DNA of 64,000 nt from DATEDA01 sp963827595 (lineage in GTDB: Bacteria > Pseudomonadota > Gammaproteobacteria > Burkholderiales > SG8-39): the NCBI GenBank assembly GCA_963827595.1, contig CAWHBT010000001.1, forward strand, positions 124,001 to 188,000, in the 5' to 3' direction. The translations under genes and the position numbers were made by a program. Shown here piece after piece: positions 54,064-62,304 of this stretch (its first letter is position 1; the number at the start of each line of letters is the position of its first letter). The notes beneath the pieces are model-generated. The model did no database searches. It saw only the letters and a list, made by a program, of their open reading frames with translations, and had not been told where the DNA came from.

Positions 54064-54982
54064 GCTCCGCCACGGCCAGCTCGACCCGGCCCGCGCCACT
54101 TCGGCCCGGGTCGCCGAGCTGGCGTCGAACGGCTCGATCGAGCTCGCGCTGCGGGACCGGGACCGGGTCCAGGAGGCGGCGGCGCTGCTCCCCGCGGGCG
54201 CGCGAGTCTATGTCACGGCGCTCCCGAAGCATTCCATCACCGCGACGCTGGACGGCCTGCGCGCGGTCCGGGCCGCCGGGCTCGATCCGGTCCCGCACGT
54301 TGCCGCGCGGCGCATCGCGTCACGCGCCGAGCTCGCCGCCTTTCTCGCGCCGGCGGTGCAGGAGCACGGCGTACGGCGGGTGCTCCTGATCGGGGGCGAC
54401 GAGCCCCAGTCGCGCGGGCCGTATCCGGACGCGCTCGCCCTGCTCCGCGACGGAATGCTCGCCGAAGCCGGGATCCGGGAGGTCGGGATCGCGGGCTACC
54501 CCGAAGGCCATCCGCGGATCCCGCCGGCGGTGCTGAACGCCGCGCGCGACGAAAAGCTCGCCGCGATCGCGGCGCAGGGACTCGGCGCCTACGTGGTCAC
54601 CCAGTTCTCTTTCGTGCCGGCGCGCGTCGTCGAGTACTGCGCCGCGCTGGCGCGGACCGCGCCGGCGGTGTCGGTTTACGTGGGCATTGCCGGGCCGACC
54701 GATCCCGCCGCACTGCTTCGCTACGCGCAGCGTTGCGGCGTGAGCGCGTCGCTGCGCGCGCTGCGCACCCTCGGCGTGGGCGTGGTCCGGATCGTGAGCC
54801 ACACCGACCCGGCGGAGCAGCTGCTGGCGGTCGCGCACTACTGCGAAGGCCACGACGCCTGCAACGTCGTCGGAGCCCACTTCTTCAGCTTCGGCGGCTT
54901 CGTCCCGACCGCGCGCTGGATGAACGCCACGATCGCGGAAGCGACGACCCAAACCCTCGCCGGCGCTCAGACGACGGCGTAG
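54038..54982 (+). CDS. short methylenetetrahydrofolate reductase-like (MetF-fold) protein
   Basis: 314-residue TIM-barrel protein of the MTHFR type. It begins within the end of the methyltransferase gene, so translation is coupled. Landmarks are SIELALRDRDRVQEAAAL (the glutamate aligned with MetF's catalytic Glu is present), FVTALPK-like VYVTALPKHSI, VLLIGGDEPQSRGPYPDALALL, VGIAGYPEGHPRIPPAVLNAARDEKL and QFSFVPARVVEYCAAL. It lacks the usual MetF opening and is not followed by a cobalamin enzyme. A folate-linked or related flavin reduction feeding the neighbouring methyltransferase is attractive but inferred. It converges with DUF3237 over 16 bp. Confidence 0.8.
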   Translation: MSSPENGTELRHGQLDPARATSARVAELASNGSIELALRDRDRVQEAAALLPAGARVYVTALPKHSITATLDGLRAVRAAGLDPVPHVAARRIASRAELAAFLAPAVQEHGVRRVLLIGGDEPQSRGPYPDALALLRDGMLAEAGIREVGIAGYPEGHPRIPPAVLNAARDEKLAAIAAQGLGAYVVTQFSFVPARVVEYCAALARTAPAVSVYVGIAGPTDPAALLRYAQRCGVSASLRALRTLGVGVVRIVSHTDPAEQLLAVAHYCEGHDACNVVGAHFFSFGGFVPTARWMNATIAEATTQTLAGAQTTA

Positions 54983-55437
54983 ACGTCCAGGATCACGCGC
55001 TCCCGGGTCCGCATTCCGGAGCCGACCGCCACCGTCCGGTTGAGCCAGGCGTGCTGCGGCGCCGCGGTCTCGAACACCGGGGTTGCGCGGAAGTAGTAGT
55101 GCGCCGGGTCGACCTCCTCGCCGCCCATCGCGCGCGCCAGGACCTCCATCGGCCCATGGCGGTAGCCGAAGTTGCGCACGTACACGAGCGCCCCATCGGC
55201 GGTCTCGATCGTGTACCGCGCCTCGAGCACGGCGGTGCCGTCATCGCGTACGATCTGCCAGTCCGCACCGCCCGGCAGAATCCGGCCGGCGAGCCGCTGG
55301 CCCGAGATCTCGCCGCCGGTGATGTCGACGATGCGCCGCTCGCCGACGGGCGTGCGGCCGAGGAGGCGCGGCGCAGCCACGGCGACCTGGGCCCGGAAGA
55401 TCGGCTCGAGGGCGGGTTGCGGCGGCGCGTATCGCAT
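54967..55437 (-). CDS. DUF3237 family protein
   Basis: 156 residues of a small beta-barrel family of unknown role. The ATG at 55437 follows GGAGACCTCCG. Landmarks are EPIFRAQVAVAAPRLLGRTPVGERRIVDITGGEISGQRLAGRILPGGADWQIVRDDGTAVLEARYTIETADGALVYVRNFGYRHGP; the GGEISG..LxGxxLPGGADWQ run is the DUF3237 signature. It lies convergent to the MTHFR-like gene, overlapping it by 16 bp, and 16 bp from the divergent SDR gene. Proteins of this family accompany SDRs in catabolic clusters. No catalytic residues are evident. Confidence 0.86.
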   Translation of the reverse strand: MRYAPPQPALEPIFRAQVAVAAPRLLGRTPVGERRIVDITGGEISGQRLAGRILPGGADWQIVRDDGTAVLEARYTIETADGALVYVRNFGYRHGPMEVLARAMGGEEVDPAHYYFRATPVFETAAPQHAWLNRTVAVGSGMRTRERVILDVYAVV

Positions 55438-55453
55438 CGGAGGTCTCCGCGTC

Positions 55454-56230
55454 ATGAGCGTGAAGAAGCTGTTCGATCTTACCGGCAAAGTCGCGCTGAT
55501 CACCGGCGGCTCGCGGGGCCTCGGTCTGCAGATCGCGTCCGGCCTCGGCGAGATGGGTGCGCGCGTCGCGCTCACCGCGCGGAAGGGTGACGAGCTCGAG
55601 CAGGCGCAGGCCGGGCTCGCGCGCGAGCGGGTGGAGGCGCTGCCGGTCGTCTGCGATCTCTCCCAGCCGGAAGCGATCGCCCCGATGGTCGAAGCGGTGC
55701 TGAAGCACTATGGGCACGTCGACATCCTCGTCAACAACGCCGGCGCGACCTGGGGCGCGCCCGCCGAGGAGCATCCGCTCGAGGCGTGGCAGAAGATCGT
55801 CAGCCTCAACCTGACCGGGACGTTCCTCGTCTCCCAGGCCGTCGGCCAGCGGTCGATGATCCCGCGCCGCTACGGCCGGATCATCAACGTGGCGTCGATC
55901 GCCGGCCTGCGCGGCAACCTGCCCGACCGGATCCGCACCATCGGGTACAACACGACCAAGGGCGGCCTGGTGAACTTCACGCGCGCGCTCGCCGGCGAGT
56001 GGGGCCAGTACAACATCACCGTGAACGCGATCGCGCCCGGCTTCTTCCCCTCGAAGATGAGCCGGGGCGTGCTCGAGAAGATCAGCGAGGAAGTCATCGC
56101 CACGACGCCGCTTCGGCGCCTCGGCGGCGACGAGGACCTCAAGGGCCTCGCGTGCCTGCTCGCCTCCGACGCCTCGCAGCACCTCACCGGGCAGATCATC
56201 GCCGTCGACGGCGGGGCGACGGCGGTTTAG
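55454..56230 (+). CDS. SDR family oxidoreductase (gluconate 5-dehydrogenase/FabG-like)
   Basis: 258-residue classical SDR. TGGSRGLGLQIASGLGEMGARVALTARKGDEL is the cofactor site at about 16-47; the second half has NNAGATWGAPAEEHPLEAWQKIVSLNLTGTF, catalytic serine in IINVASIAGLRGN, tyrosine and lysine in GYNTTKGGLVNFTRALAGEW, and the closing GRGVLEKISEEV..TPLRRLGGDEDLKGLACLLASDASQHLTGQIIAVDGG. Its nearest named groups are gluconate 5-dehydrogenase and 3-oxoacyl reductases. The ATG is 16 bp from DUF3237's start, so the two genes share a very short divergent promoter zone. It precedes MgtC by 29 bp. Confidence 0.9.
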   Translation: MSVKKLFDLTGKVALITGGSRGLGLQIASGLGEMGARVALTARKGDELEQAQAGLARERVEALPVVCDLSQPEAIAPMVEAVLKHYGHVDILVNNAGATWGAPAEEHPLEAWQKIVSLNLTGTFLVSQAVGQRSMIPRRYGRIINVASIAGLRGNLPDRIRTIGYNTTKGGLVNFTRALAGEWGQYNITVNAIAPGFFPSKMSRGVLEKISEEVIATTPLRRLGGDEDLKGLACLLASDASQHLTGQIIAVDGGATAV

Positions 56231-56259
56231 ACTCGGCTTGTGACAGGCGGACCGGGCGT

Positions 56260-56952
56260 ATGAGGGGTGACGAGCTCGAGCTCGTCACCCACCTGCTCGT
56301 CGCGACGCTCGCGGGCGGGCTGATCGGGCTGGAGCGGAGCTACCACGGCCGACCGGCCGGATTCCGCACGCACACCCTTGTCTGCGTGGCCTCCAGCCTG
56401 CTCATGCTCGTCACGATCTACTCGGGCCGGTGGTTCCCGTCCGGAACGCTCGACAACGTGCAGATCGATCCGACGCGCATGGCGCAGGGGATCATGACCG
56501 GGATCGGCTTCCTCGGCGCCGGCGTGATTCTCCGCGAGGGATTTTCGGTGCGCGGGCTGACCACCGCCGCCTCCATCTGGGTCACCGCCGCGATCGGGAT
56601 CCTTGCCGGCATCGGGTTCTACTTCCCGGTCGCGGTCGCCACGGCGCTCGTGGTGGGTGTGCTGACGGGCTTCCGCTGGATCGAGGCGTGGATGCCCTCG
56701 CAGTTCTACGCGCATTTCCAGGTGCGCTTTCCGCGCGACATGGTGATGCCGGAGCCGGAGCTGCGCGCGCTGCTCTCGCGGCTCGACTTCTCGATCGCCA
56801 ACCTGAGCTACCGCCTCGAGGACGCCGGGCGCTACTTCGAGTACCGCATGGTGATCCGGGCCAAGCACGAGGCGCAGGCACCCAAGCTCGCCCGGGCGCT
56901 CGAGGAGACCCACTCCGTCGTCGAGTTCCGGATCGCGCCGACCGGCGACTGA
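56260..56952 (+). CDS. MgtC/SapB family membrane protein
   Basis: 230 residues. The membrane domain is LVTHLLVATLAGGLIGLERSYHGRPAGFRTHTLVCVASSLLMLVTIYSG (the conserved R-x-x-G-x-R-T-H-T), GIMTGIGFLGAGVILREGFSVRGLTTAASIWVTAAIGILAGIGFYFPVAVATALVVGVLT. A cytosolic C-terminal ferredoxin-like domain follows, with FPRDMVMPEPELRALLSRLDFSIANLSYRLEDAGRYFEYRMVIRAK. MgtC proteins modulate Mg starvation and F-ATPase activity in pathogens; the SapB-like environmental members are less clear. It follows the SDR gene on the same strand. Confidence 0.88.
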   Translation: MRGDELELVTHLLVATLAGGLIGLERSYHGRPAGFRTHTLVCVASSLLMLVTIYSGRWFPSGTLDNVQIDPTRMAQGIMTGIGFLGAGVILREGFSVRGLTTAASIWVTAAIGILAGIGFYFPVAVATALVVGVLTGFRWIEAWMPSQFYAHFQVRFPRDMVMPEPELRALLSRLDFSIANLSYRLEDAGRYFEYRMVIRAKHEAQAPKLARALEETHSVVEFRIAPTGD

Positions 56953-57047
56953 CGGCCGCGGCCGCCCGGCGTCTACGCAGTTGTACGTATTCCCCGTCGG
57001 CACGCGCCGGCGGACCATGTCCCCGCGTAAGCGGTAGGGAGGGCCGA

Positions 57048-57650
57048 ATGTCACAGATCTACCATGACGGTCAGCGCGCGTTGCAGGACCGCTTCGACAC
57101 CCGGCGGCTCGCTGACCGGATCGAGCAGGTGATCCTGCGCGACCGGCTCACCGCCGACGATCGCGCCTTCATCGAGCGGCTCGAGCTCTTCTTCCTCGCC
57201 ACCGCCGACGAGGCGGGCCGCCCCAACTGCTCCTACAAGGGCGGCGACCCGGGGTTCGTCCGTGCGCCCGACGAGCGCACCGTCGCCTTCCCGAACTATG
57301 ACGGCAACGGGATGTACCTCTCGACCGGCAACGTCATGCGGAACCCGCACGTCGGGCTGCTGTTCATCGACTTCGAGCGCCCGCGACGGCTGCGGATCAA
57401 CGGCGTGGCGCAGGTGCGCCAGGACGACGAGTTGCTGGCGGCGTTCCCGGGCGCCCAGTTCGTGGTGCGGGTGCAGGTGCGCGAGGTCTTCGACAACTGC
57501 CCGCGCTACATCCACAAGTACCGCCTCGAGGAGCGCTCCGCGTACGTTCCCCGGTCCGGCCAGCAGGCGCCGGTCCCGAACTGGAAGCGAAGCGCGTGGG
57601 CGTGCGACGTACTCCCGACCGGCGACCCCGCCGGCGCGCGAACGGAGTGA
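57048..57650 (+). CDS. pyridoxamine 5'-phosphate oxidase-related flavoprotein
   Basis: 200-residue FMN split-barrel protein, distinct from the one upstream. Core: FIERLELFFLATADEAGRPNCSYKGGDPGFVRAPDERTVAFPNYDGNGMYLSTGNVMRNPHVGLLFIDFERPRRLRINGVAQVR. The R-L-R-I-N-G strand and N-P-x-V-G-L-L-F-I-D-F are family hallmarks. C-terminal VREVFDNCPRYIHKYRLEERSAYVPR marks the subgroup of small PNPOx-like proteins of unknown substrate. The ATG has GGTAGGGAGGGCC ahead. It is a likely single gene; no neighbouring redox partner is seen. Confidence 0.85.
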   Translation: MSQIYHDGQRALQDRFDTRRLADRIEQVILRDRLTADDRAFIERLELFFLATADEAGRPNCSYKGGDPGFVRAPDERTVAFPNYDGNGMYLSTGNVMRNPHVGLLFIDFERPRRLRINGVAQVRQDDELLAAFPGAQFVVRVQVREVFDNCPRYIHKYRLEERSAYVPRSGQQAPVPNWKRSAWACDVLPTGDPAGARTE

Positions 57651-57727
57651 AGCGTAGCGCCGGCACGGATCGTGCATGCCGGAAAAATCGGTGGTGTCGG
57701 GCTTGAAGACGCGTCGCCGGAAATGCG

Positions 57728-58138
57728 ATGATCCGGCCCATGAACGCGCCGCTGTCAAGACTCCGGGTTCCCTTCGTCGAGCACCTCGGCATCAAGCTCA
57801 CCGAGCAGTCGAAGGAGCGCGCCGCGATCCTGCTCGACAAACGCGCCGAGCTCCTCAACAGCTGGGGCGCGGCCCACGGCGGCGTGCTGATGACGATGCT
57901 CGACTACGTGATGAGCGCCGCGGTCCGCGGCCACTACGGGGTCGACGGCGGCGTGCTGACCGTCGACATGTCGGTCGGTTTCATGAATGCCGGGTACTCG
58001 GACAAGATCCTCGCCGAGGCCCGCGTGCTCCACGCCGGTCAGTCGACCGCGTTCTGCGAGTCGGAGGCGCGCGACGCCGCCGGGAAGCTGCTCGCCAAGG
58101 CGATCGGCACCTTCAAGCTGCTGAGCGAAAAGAAGTAG
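57728..58138 (+). CDS. PaaI-type hotdog thioesterase
   Basis: 136 residues, single hotdog domain. FVEHLGIKLTEQSKERAAILLDKRAELLNSWGAAHGGVLMTMLDYVMSAAVRGH contains the H-G-G-V/L-x(3)-D catalytic pattern (HGGVLMTMLD). The second strand pair follows: GVLTVDMSVGFMNAGYSDKILAEARVLHAGQSTAFCESEARDAAGKLLAKAIGTFKLL. Such proteins hydrolyse aryl- or medium-chain acyl-CoA. Two ATGs exist, at 57728 and 57740; the second gives a start closer to family norms. A hairpin (58140-58160) separates it from the convergent SDR gene. Confidence 0.9.
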   Translation: MIRPMNAPLSRLRVPFVEHLGIKLTEQSKERAAILLDKRAELLNSWGAAHGGVLMTMLDYVMSAAVRGHYGVDGGVLTVDMSVGFMNAGYSDKILAEARVLHAGQSTAFCESEARDAAGKLLAKAIGTFKLLSEKK

Positions 58139-58139
58139 T

Positions 58140-58160
58140 GCCCGCTCCGGCGTAGCGGGC
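58140..58160. terminator. hairpin between convergent thioesterase and SDR genes
   Basis: GCCCGCT, 7-base loop, AGCGGGC: a perfect 7-bp inverted repeat directly after the thioesterase stop and four bases before the convergent SDR stop. No T-run is present. Confidence 0.4.
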
Positions 58161-58163
58161 GCC

Positions 58164-58940
58164 TCAGCCGACTTTCGGCCCGAGCGCGAGCTCCTTGCCG
58201 CCGATGTACATCCGGTTCCACGTCGGCGTGATGACGAGTTCGTTCAGGCAGACGTGCGCCGGCAGCTCGGCGACGAAGCGGATGGCACGCCCGAGGTCCT
58301 CGGGCTTCAGCATGCGCTCCATATCCTCCTGCGCCGGCGGCACCGGCCGAACCTTGAGGATCGGCGTCGCGACCTCGCCCGGGTAGACGACGCAGCCGCG
58401 GATGCCGTGCATCCCCTCCTCGATGTTGAGGTGGTGGGTCGCCGTGGCGAGCGCGTGCTTGCTCGCGCCGTAGGCTGCGCCCCCGAGATAGCCGACCCAC
58501 CGGCCGAGCCACGACGAGACGTTGATGACGAGCCCGTCCCGCTGCGTCCGCATCGCCGGCAGCACGGCGCTCATGCAATAGAGCGCCCCGTTCAGGTTGA
58601 TCCCGATCACCCTGTCCCAGTCCTCCGGGACGAGCTCCTTGTAGGAGCGCTTCGGGATGTTCGTCCCGGCGCTGTTCACCAGGATATGGCAACCGCCGTG
58701 GCGGTCGAGGAGCTCCTGCGCCGCCCGCGCGACCTGCTTTTTGTCCGCGACATCGAGCGGAAGCTTGTGGACCTCGCCGCCCGCCGCGGCGACGAGCTTG
58801 CGCGTGTCCTCGAGCGCCTCGGGCCGGCGCCCCGAGATCACTACGGTGGCGCCCGCTTTCGCTAGCTCCACCGCGCCCGCCTGGGCGATGCCGCTGCCGG
58901 CCCCGGTCAGCCACGCGATCTTGCCGCTCAGCGTTCCCAT
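58164..58940 (-). CDS. SDR family oxidoreductase
   Basis: 258-residue short-chain dehydrogenase. Cofactor motif: WLTGAGSGIAQAGAVELAKAGATVVISGRRPEAL; the third glycine of TGxxxGIG is alanine (GSGIA), a variation seen in some SDRs. The N-N-A-G element is changed to VNSAGTNIPKRSY. Catalytic serine, tyrosine and lysine are in VINVSSWLGRWVGYLGGAAYGASKHALATATHHLN. C-terminal AELPAHVCLNELVITPTWNRMYIGGKELALGPKVG differs from classical SDRs (no GGxxxG end). The substrate is unknown. It converges on the thioesterase and diverges from the E1 operon over 163 bp. Confidence 0.87.
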   Translation of the reverse strand: MGTLSGKIAWLTGAGSGIAQAGAVELAKAGATVVISGRRPEALEDTRKLVAAAGGEVHKLPLDVADKKQVARAAQELLDRHGGCHILVNSAGTNIPKRSYKELVPEDWDRVIGINLNGALYCMSAVLPAMRTQRDGLVINVSSWLGRWVGYLGGAAYGASKHALATATHHLNIEEGMHGIRGCVVYPGEVATPILKVRPVPPAQEDMERMLKPEDLGRAIRFVAELPAHVCLNELVITPTWNRMYIGGKELALGPKVG

Positions 58941-59103
58941 GGTCGTCCTCCGGTCGGAACCGATTCGATCGTAGCACGCAGTCGCGGCAAGCTCCGGAGC
59001 CCGGGCCGCAGCATTGCGAGCGCGGGGAAGCTTGGTTCGATGCAAATATGGTACAAAACGGGTTGTCCCTCGATGTCCCGGCACGAATGTCTGGAGTTGC
59101 GAA

Positions 59104-60111
59104 ATGACGACCGCCATCGCCCCATCAAAGACCGCTTCCGGAATCGACGCGGAGCAGGCGCTCCGCATGTATCGGCGGATGCTCATGATTCGCCTGTTCG
59201 AAGAAAAGGTGAACGAGCTGTACACCCGCGCCCTGATGCCCGGCCTGGCCCACCTCTACATCGGCGAAGAAGCGGTGGCGGTCGGCGTCTGCGAAGCGCT
59301 CAGACCCGACGACTACATCACGAGCACCCACCGCGGCCACGGGCATTGCCTCGCCAAAGGGGCCGAGCTCGACCCGATGTTCGCCGAGCTGCTCGGCAAG
59401 GAAGCAGGCTATTGCAAGGGCAAGGGCGGGTCGATGCACATCGCCGATCCGGCTACCGGCAACCTCGGCGCCAACGCCATCGTGGGCGGCAGCGCGGGAA
59501 TCGCCACCGGTGCTGCGCTTTCCGCCAAGCGCCTGAAGACCGACCAGGTCGCGGTCTGCTTCTTCGGTGACGGCGCGATGGGACAGGGACTGCTCTACGA
59601 GGTCATGAACATGGCGGCGCTCTGGAAGCTGCCGGTGATCTACGTCTGCGAAAACAATCTCTACAACGAGTACACGCACAACTCGGAGACGCTTGCCGGC
59701 GACATATTGACCCGCGCCGCCGGTTTCGGTGTCCAGGGCCAGAGCGTCGATGGGCAGGACGTCCGCAAGGTCCATGCCGCGGCCAGGGAAATCGTCGATC
59801 GCGTCCGTCGGGGGGCGGGTCCGGCCTTCCTTGTTTGCAATACGTACCGCTTCATGGGCCACCACGTCGGCGATGTGAATCGCGAGTACTACCGGTCCAA
59901 GCAAGAGGAACTGATGTGGAAGACCGAACGCGACCCGCTCAAGCTGATGGCGGATTGGCTGACCAGGGACGAGCTCGCCGATCGCGCTCGATTGGACCGG
60001 ATCCAGGCCGAGGTCAAGTCGGAAATCGAGAAGGCGGTCGAGTTCGCGATCGCGGCGCCGTACCCGGGCGTGGACAAAGTGGATCAGGACGTATATGCCC
60101 GAGACTCGTGA
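59104..60111 (+). CDS. thiamine-PP-dependent 2-oxoacid (pyruvate/acetoin) dehydrogenase E1 alpha
   Basis: 335 residues. It binds TPP with E1 beta and decarboxylates pyruvate, acetoin or another 2-oxo acid. Signature: QVAVCFFGDGAMGQGLLYEVMNMAALWKLPVIYVCENNLYNEYTH, the GDG-x(~26)-N TPP/Mg motif. N-terminal HLYIGEEAVAVGVCEALRPDDYITSTHRGHGHCLAKG and CKGKGGSMHIADPATGNLGANAIVGGSAGIATGAALSAK match PDH E1-alpha and AcoA types. The E1 beta start overlaps its end by 17 bp. An AT-rich patch (GCAAATATGGTACAAAAC, about 59041-59059) lies upstream and may be the operon promoter. Confidence 0.9.
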   Translation: MTTAIAPSKTASGIDAEQALRMYRRMLMIRLFEEKVNELYTRALMPGLAHLYIGEEAVAVGVCEALRPDDYITSTHRGHGHCLAKGAELDPMFAELLGKEAGYCKGKGGSMHIADPATGNLGANAIVGGSAGIATGAALSAKRLKTDQVAVCFFGDGAMGQGLLYEVMNMAALWKLPVIYVCENNLYNEYTHNSETLAGDILTRAAGFGVQGQSVDGQDVRKVHAAAREIVDRVRRGAGPAFLVCNTYRFMGHHVGDVNREYYRSKQEELMWKTERDPLKLMADWLTRDELADRARLDRIQAEVKSEIEKAVEFAIAAPYPGVDKVDQDVYARDS

Positions 60112-61078
60112 GCTGACCCTGGGCGAAGCGGTCCGCGAGGCGCTCGCGGAAGAGATGCGGCGCGATCCGCGCGTGTTCATCTGCGGTGAGGACATCGCCG
60201 AGGCGGGAACGGTGTACAAGGTCCTCAGCGGCCTGGTGGAGGAATTCGGCACCGAACGCGTGCTCGATACGCCGATCTCGGAGGCGGGTTTCACCGGGAT
60301 GGCCGTTGGCGCGGCGATGACCGGGATGCGGCCGGTGGTCGACATCATGTTCGGCGACTTCTCCACCCTGGTGATGGACCAGATGGTCAATCAGGCCGCC
60401 AAGATTCACTACATGTCGGGCGGCAAGTGGAAAGTCCCGATGGTCATGCGGGCCACGCTGGGCGCGACTCGCCGCTCGGCCGCGCAGCACTCGCAGTCGC
60501 TGCACGCGTGGTTCTGCCACATCCCGGGATTGAAAGTCGTGCTTCCCTCGACGCCCTACGACGCCAAGGGGCTCATGAAAACGGCGATCCGGGACGACAA
60601 CCCGGTGGTCTTCTTCGAAGACAAGATGATGTACAAGATGAAGGGCCCGGTGCCGCCGGACGACTACACGATCCCGTTCGGCGTGGCGGACATCAAGCGC
60701 GCCGGCACCGACATCACGATCGTCGCGACGAGCAGCATGGTCCAGGTGGCGCTCGGCGCGGCGAAGCTGCTCGAGGAGGCCGACATCAGCGCGGAGGTCA
60801 TCGATCCGCGCACCGTCTGGCCGCTCGACGAGCAGACGCTCATCGAATCGGTAAAGAAGACGTCGCGCGCCATCGTCGTCGACGAAGGCTATGGACGTTA
60901 CGGCGTGACCGCGGAAATCGCCTCGGTCATTGCCGAAGGCGCATTCTTCAATCTGGAGGCGCCGGTAAAGCGGATGGGGGCGATGCACGTTCCCATTCCA
61001 TTCTCCCCGCCCCTGGAAGACGCGACCGTCCCCACCGAGCAGACGGTGTTCGCGGCAGCGAAGGCGCTCTGCGCCTAG
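60095..61078 (+). CDS. 2-oxoacid dehydrogenase E1 beta subunit
   Basis: 327 residues, transketolase-like beta chain. REALAEEMRRDPRVFICGEDIAEAGTVYKVLSGLVEEFGTERVLDTPISEAGFTGMAVGAAMTGMRPVVDIMFGDFSTLVMDQMVNQAAKIHYMSGG carries the E-D and E-x-G-F TPP-activation residues. ATRRSAAQHSQSLHAWFCHIPGLKVVLPSTPYDAKGLMKTAIRDDNPVVFFEDKMMYK follows, then ESVKKTSRAIVVDEGYGRYGVTAEIASVIAEGAFFNLEAPVKRM. The H-S-Q motif is typical. It starts inside the alpha gene, coupling both. With E2 downstream the set lacks only a local E3. Confidence 0.9.
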   Translation: MPETRELTLGEAVREALAEEMRRDPRVFICGEDIAEAGTVYKVLSGLVEEFGTERVLDTPISEAGFTGMAVGAAMTGMRPVVDIMFGDFSTLVMDQMVNQAAKIHYMSGGKWKVPMVMRATLGATRRSAAQHSQSLHAWFCHIPGLKVVLPSTPYDAKGLMKTAIRDDNPVVFFEDKMMYKMKGPVPPDDYTIPFGVADIKRAGTDITIVATSSMVQVALGAAKLLEEADISAEVIDPRTVWPLDEQTLIESVKKTSRAIVVDEGYGRYGVTAEIASVIAEGAFFNLEAPVKRMGAMHVPIPFSPPLEDATVPTEQTVFAAAKALCA

Positions 61079-61107
61079 CGCCCACGGCCAGCTCCGGACC
61101 CGACCGT

Positions 61108-62304
61108 ATGGCTGCTAGCGTCGTGATGCCTGCGCTGGAAATGGCGCAGGAGACCGGCAAGATCGTCGCCTGGCTCAAGAAGGAAGGCGACGCCATCAGC
61201 AAGGGCGAGCCGCTCCTCGAGGTGGAAACCGACAAGGCCGTGGTCGAGATCGAGGCGACGGCCGATGGGGTGCTCGGAGGCGTCAAGTCCCACGAAGGCG
61301 ACGTCGTGCCGGTCGGCGTGACGATCGCGTGGATCCTCGCGCCCGGAGAGCAGCCGCCAGCCGAAACCTCCGCTGCCGCGCCGTCCGCGCGCAAGATCAC
61401 CGCGGAACCGCAACCCGCAGCGCCGGGTCGGACTTCGACGCCTGCAGAAACGGCGCCGACCGAAGGCGGCGCCAGGATCTCACCCAAAGCACGGCGTCTG
61501 GCGAAGGAGCGCGGCGTGGACATCGACCGCATCCGCGGAACCGGTCCCGACGGCGCCATTACCAGCGACGACGTTTTGGCGGCAGCGGAAGCGGTTGCGG
61601 TGCCGGCGGCTCCGGCCCAGGCGCCCGCGGCTCTCAGCACCGTCGCCCGGCTCATGGCCGAGCGAACCACGCAGAGCTGGACGCAGGTACCGCACTTCTT
61701 TCTGGTGCGTGAAATCGATGCCGGCGCCCTGCTGCAGAGCCGGGAGCTACTGGGGCCTGCCATCGAACGCGACCGCGGAGTGAAACTCACTCACACGGAT
61801 CTGCTCGTGGCGCTCACGGCACGGGTGCTGACCAAGCATCCCAAGATGAACGCGAGCTGGACCGGCAATGCAATCCAGCTGAACCCCCAGGTGAACATGA
61901 GCGTGGCCATGGCGGTCACCGATGGCGTCGTCGGGGCCGTGATCCCCAACGCGGACCGCGTGGCGCTCGCCGACATCGCGCTGCAGCGACGCGACCTGAC
62001 CGAGCGCGCCAGGAGCGGGCGCCTGCGGCCCGCGGATCTGGCCGCCGGAACCTTCACCATCACCAACCTGGGCATGTACAACGTCGATGCTTTCAACGCC
62101 ATCATCGCGCCCCCGCAGGCGGCGAGCCTCGCCGTCGGGCGCATTGCCGATCGGGTGGTGGCGGTGGACGGTCAGCCCGGCGTTCGTCCGTTCATGACGA
62201 TCACGCTCTCCGGCGACCATCGAGTGATCGATGGTGCCCAGGCTGCGCTTTTTCTCAACGATCTGGCCGAAGCGATCCGCGCGCCGGGGGAATGGCTGGG
62301 CTAG
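61108..62304 (+). CDS. 2-oxoacid dehydrogenase E2 (dihydrolipoamide acyltransferase)
   Basis: 398 residues. One lipoyl domain (1-77): VMPALEMAQETGKIVAWLKKEGDAISKGEPLLEVETDKAVVEIEATADGVLG, with the lipoylated lysine in E-T-D-K-A. A proline/alanine linker follows. Peripheral-subunit-binding domain: ARISPKARRLAKERGVDIDRIRGTGPDGAITSDDVLAA (about 128-165). Catalytic domain: TVARLMAERTTQSWTQVPHFFLVREIDAGALL..., ending SGDHRVIDGAQAALFLNDL, with the catalytic His and Asp in HRVIDG. The subunit order alpha, beta, E2 matches acetoin and pyruvate systems of this type. No E3 is attached; a shared lipoamide dehydrogenase would be used. Its stop abuts the convergent GST gene. Confidence 0.9.
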   Translation: MAASVVMPALEMAQETGKIVAWLKKEGDAISKGEPLLEVETDKAVVEIEATADGVLGGVKSHEGDVVPVGVTIAWILAPGEQPPAETSAAAPSARKITAEPQPAAPGRTSTPAETAPTEGGARISPKARRLAKERGVDIDRIRGTGPDGAITSDDVLAAAEAVAVPAAPAQAPAALSTVARLMAERTTQSWTQVPHFFLVREIDAGALLQSRELLGPAIERDRGVKLTHTDLLVALTARVLTKHPKMNASWTGNAIQLNPQVNMSVAMAVTDGVVGAVIPNADRVALADIALQRRDLTERARSGRLRPADLAAGTFTITNLGMYNVDAFNAIIAPPQAASLAVGRIADRVVAVDGQPGVRPFMTITLSGDHRVIDGAQAALFLNDLAEAIRAPGEWLG

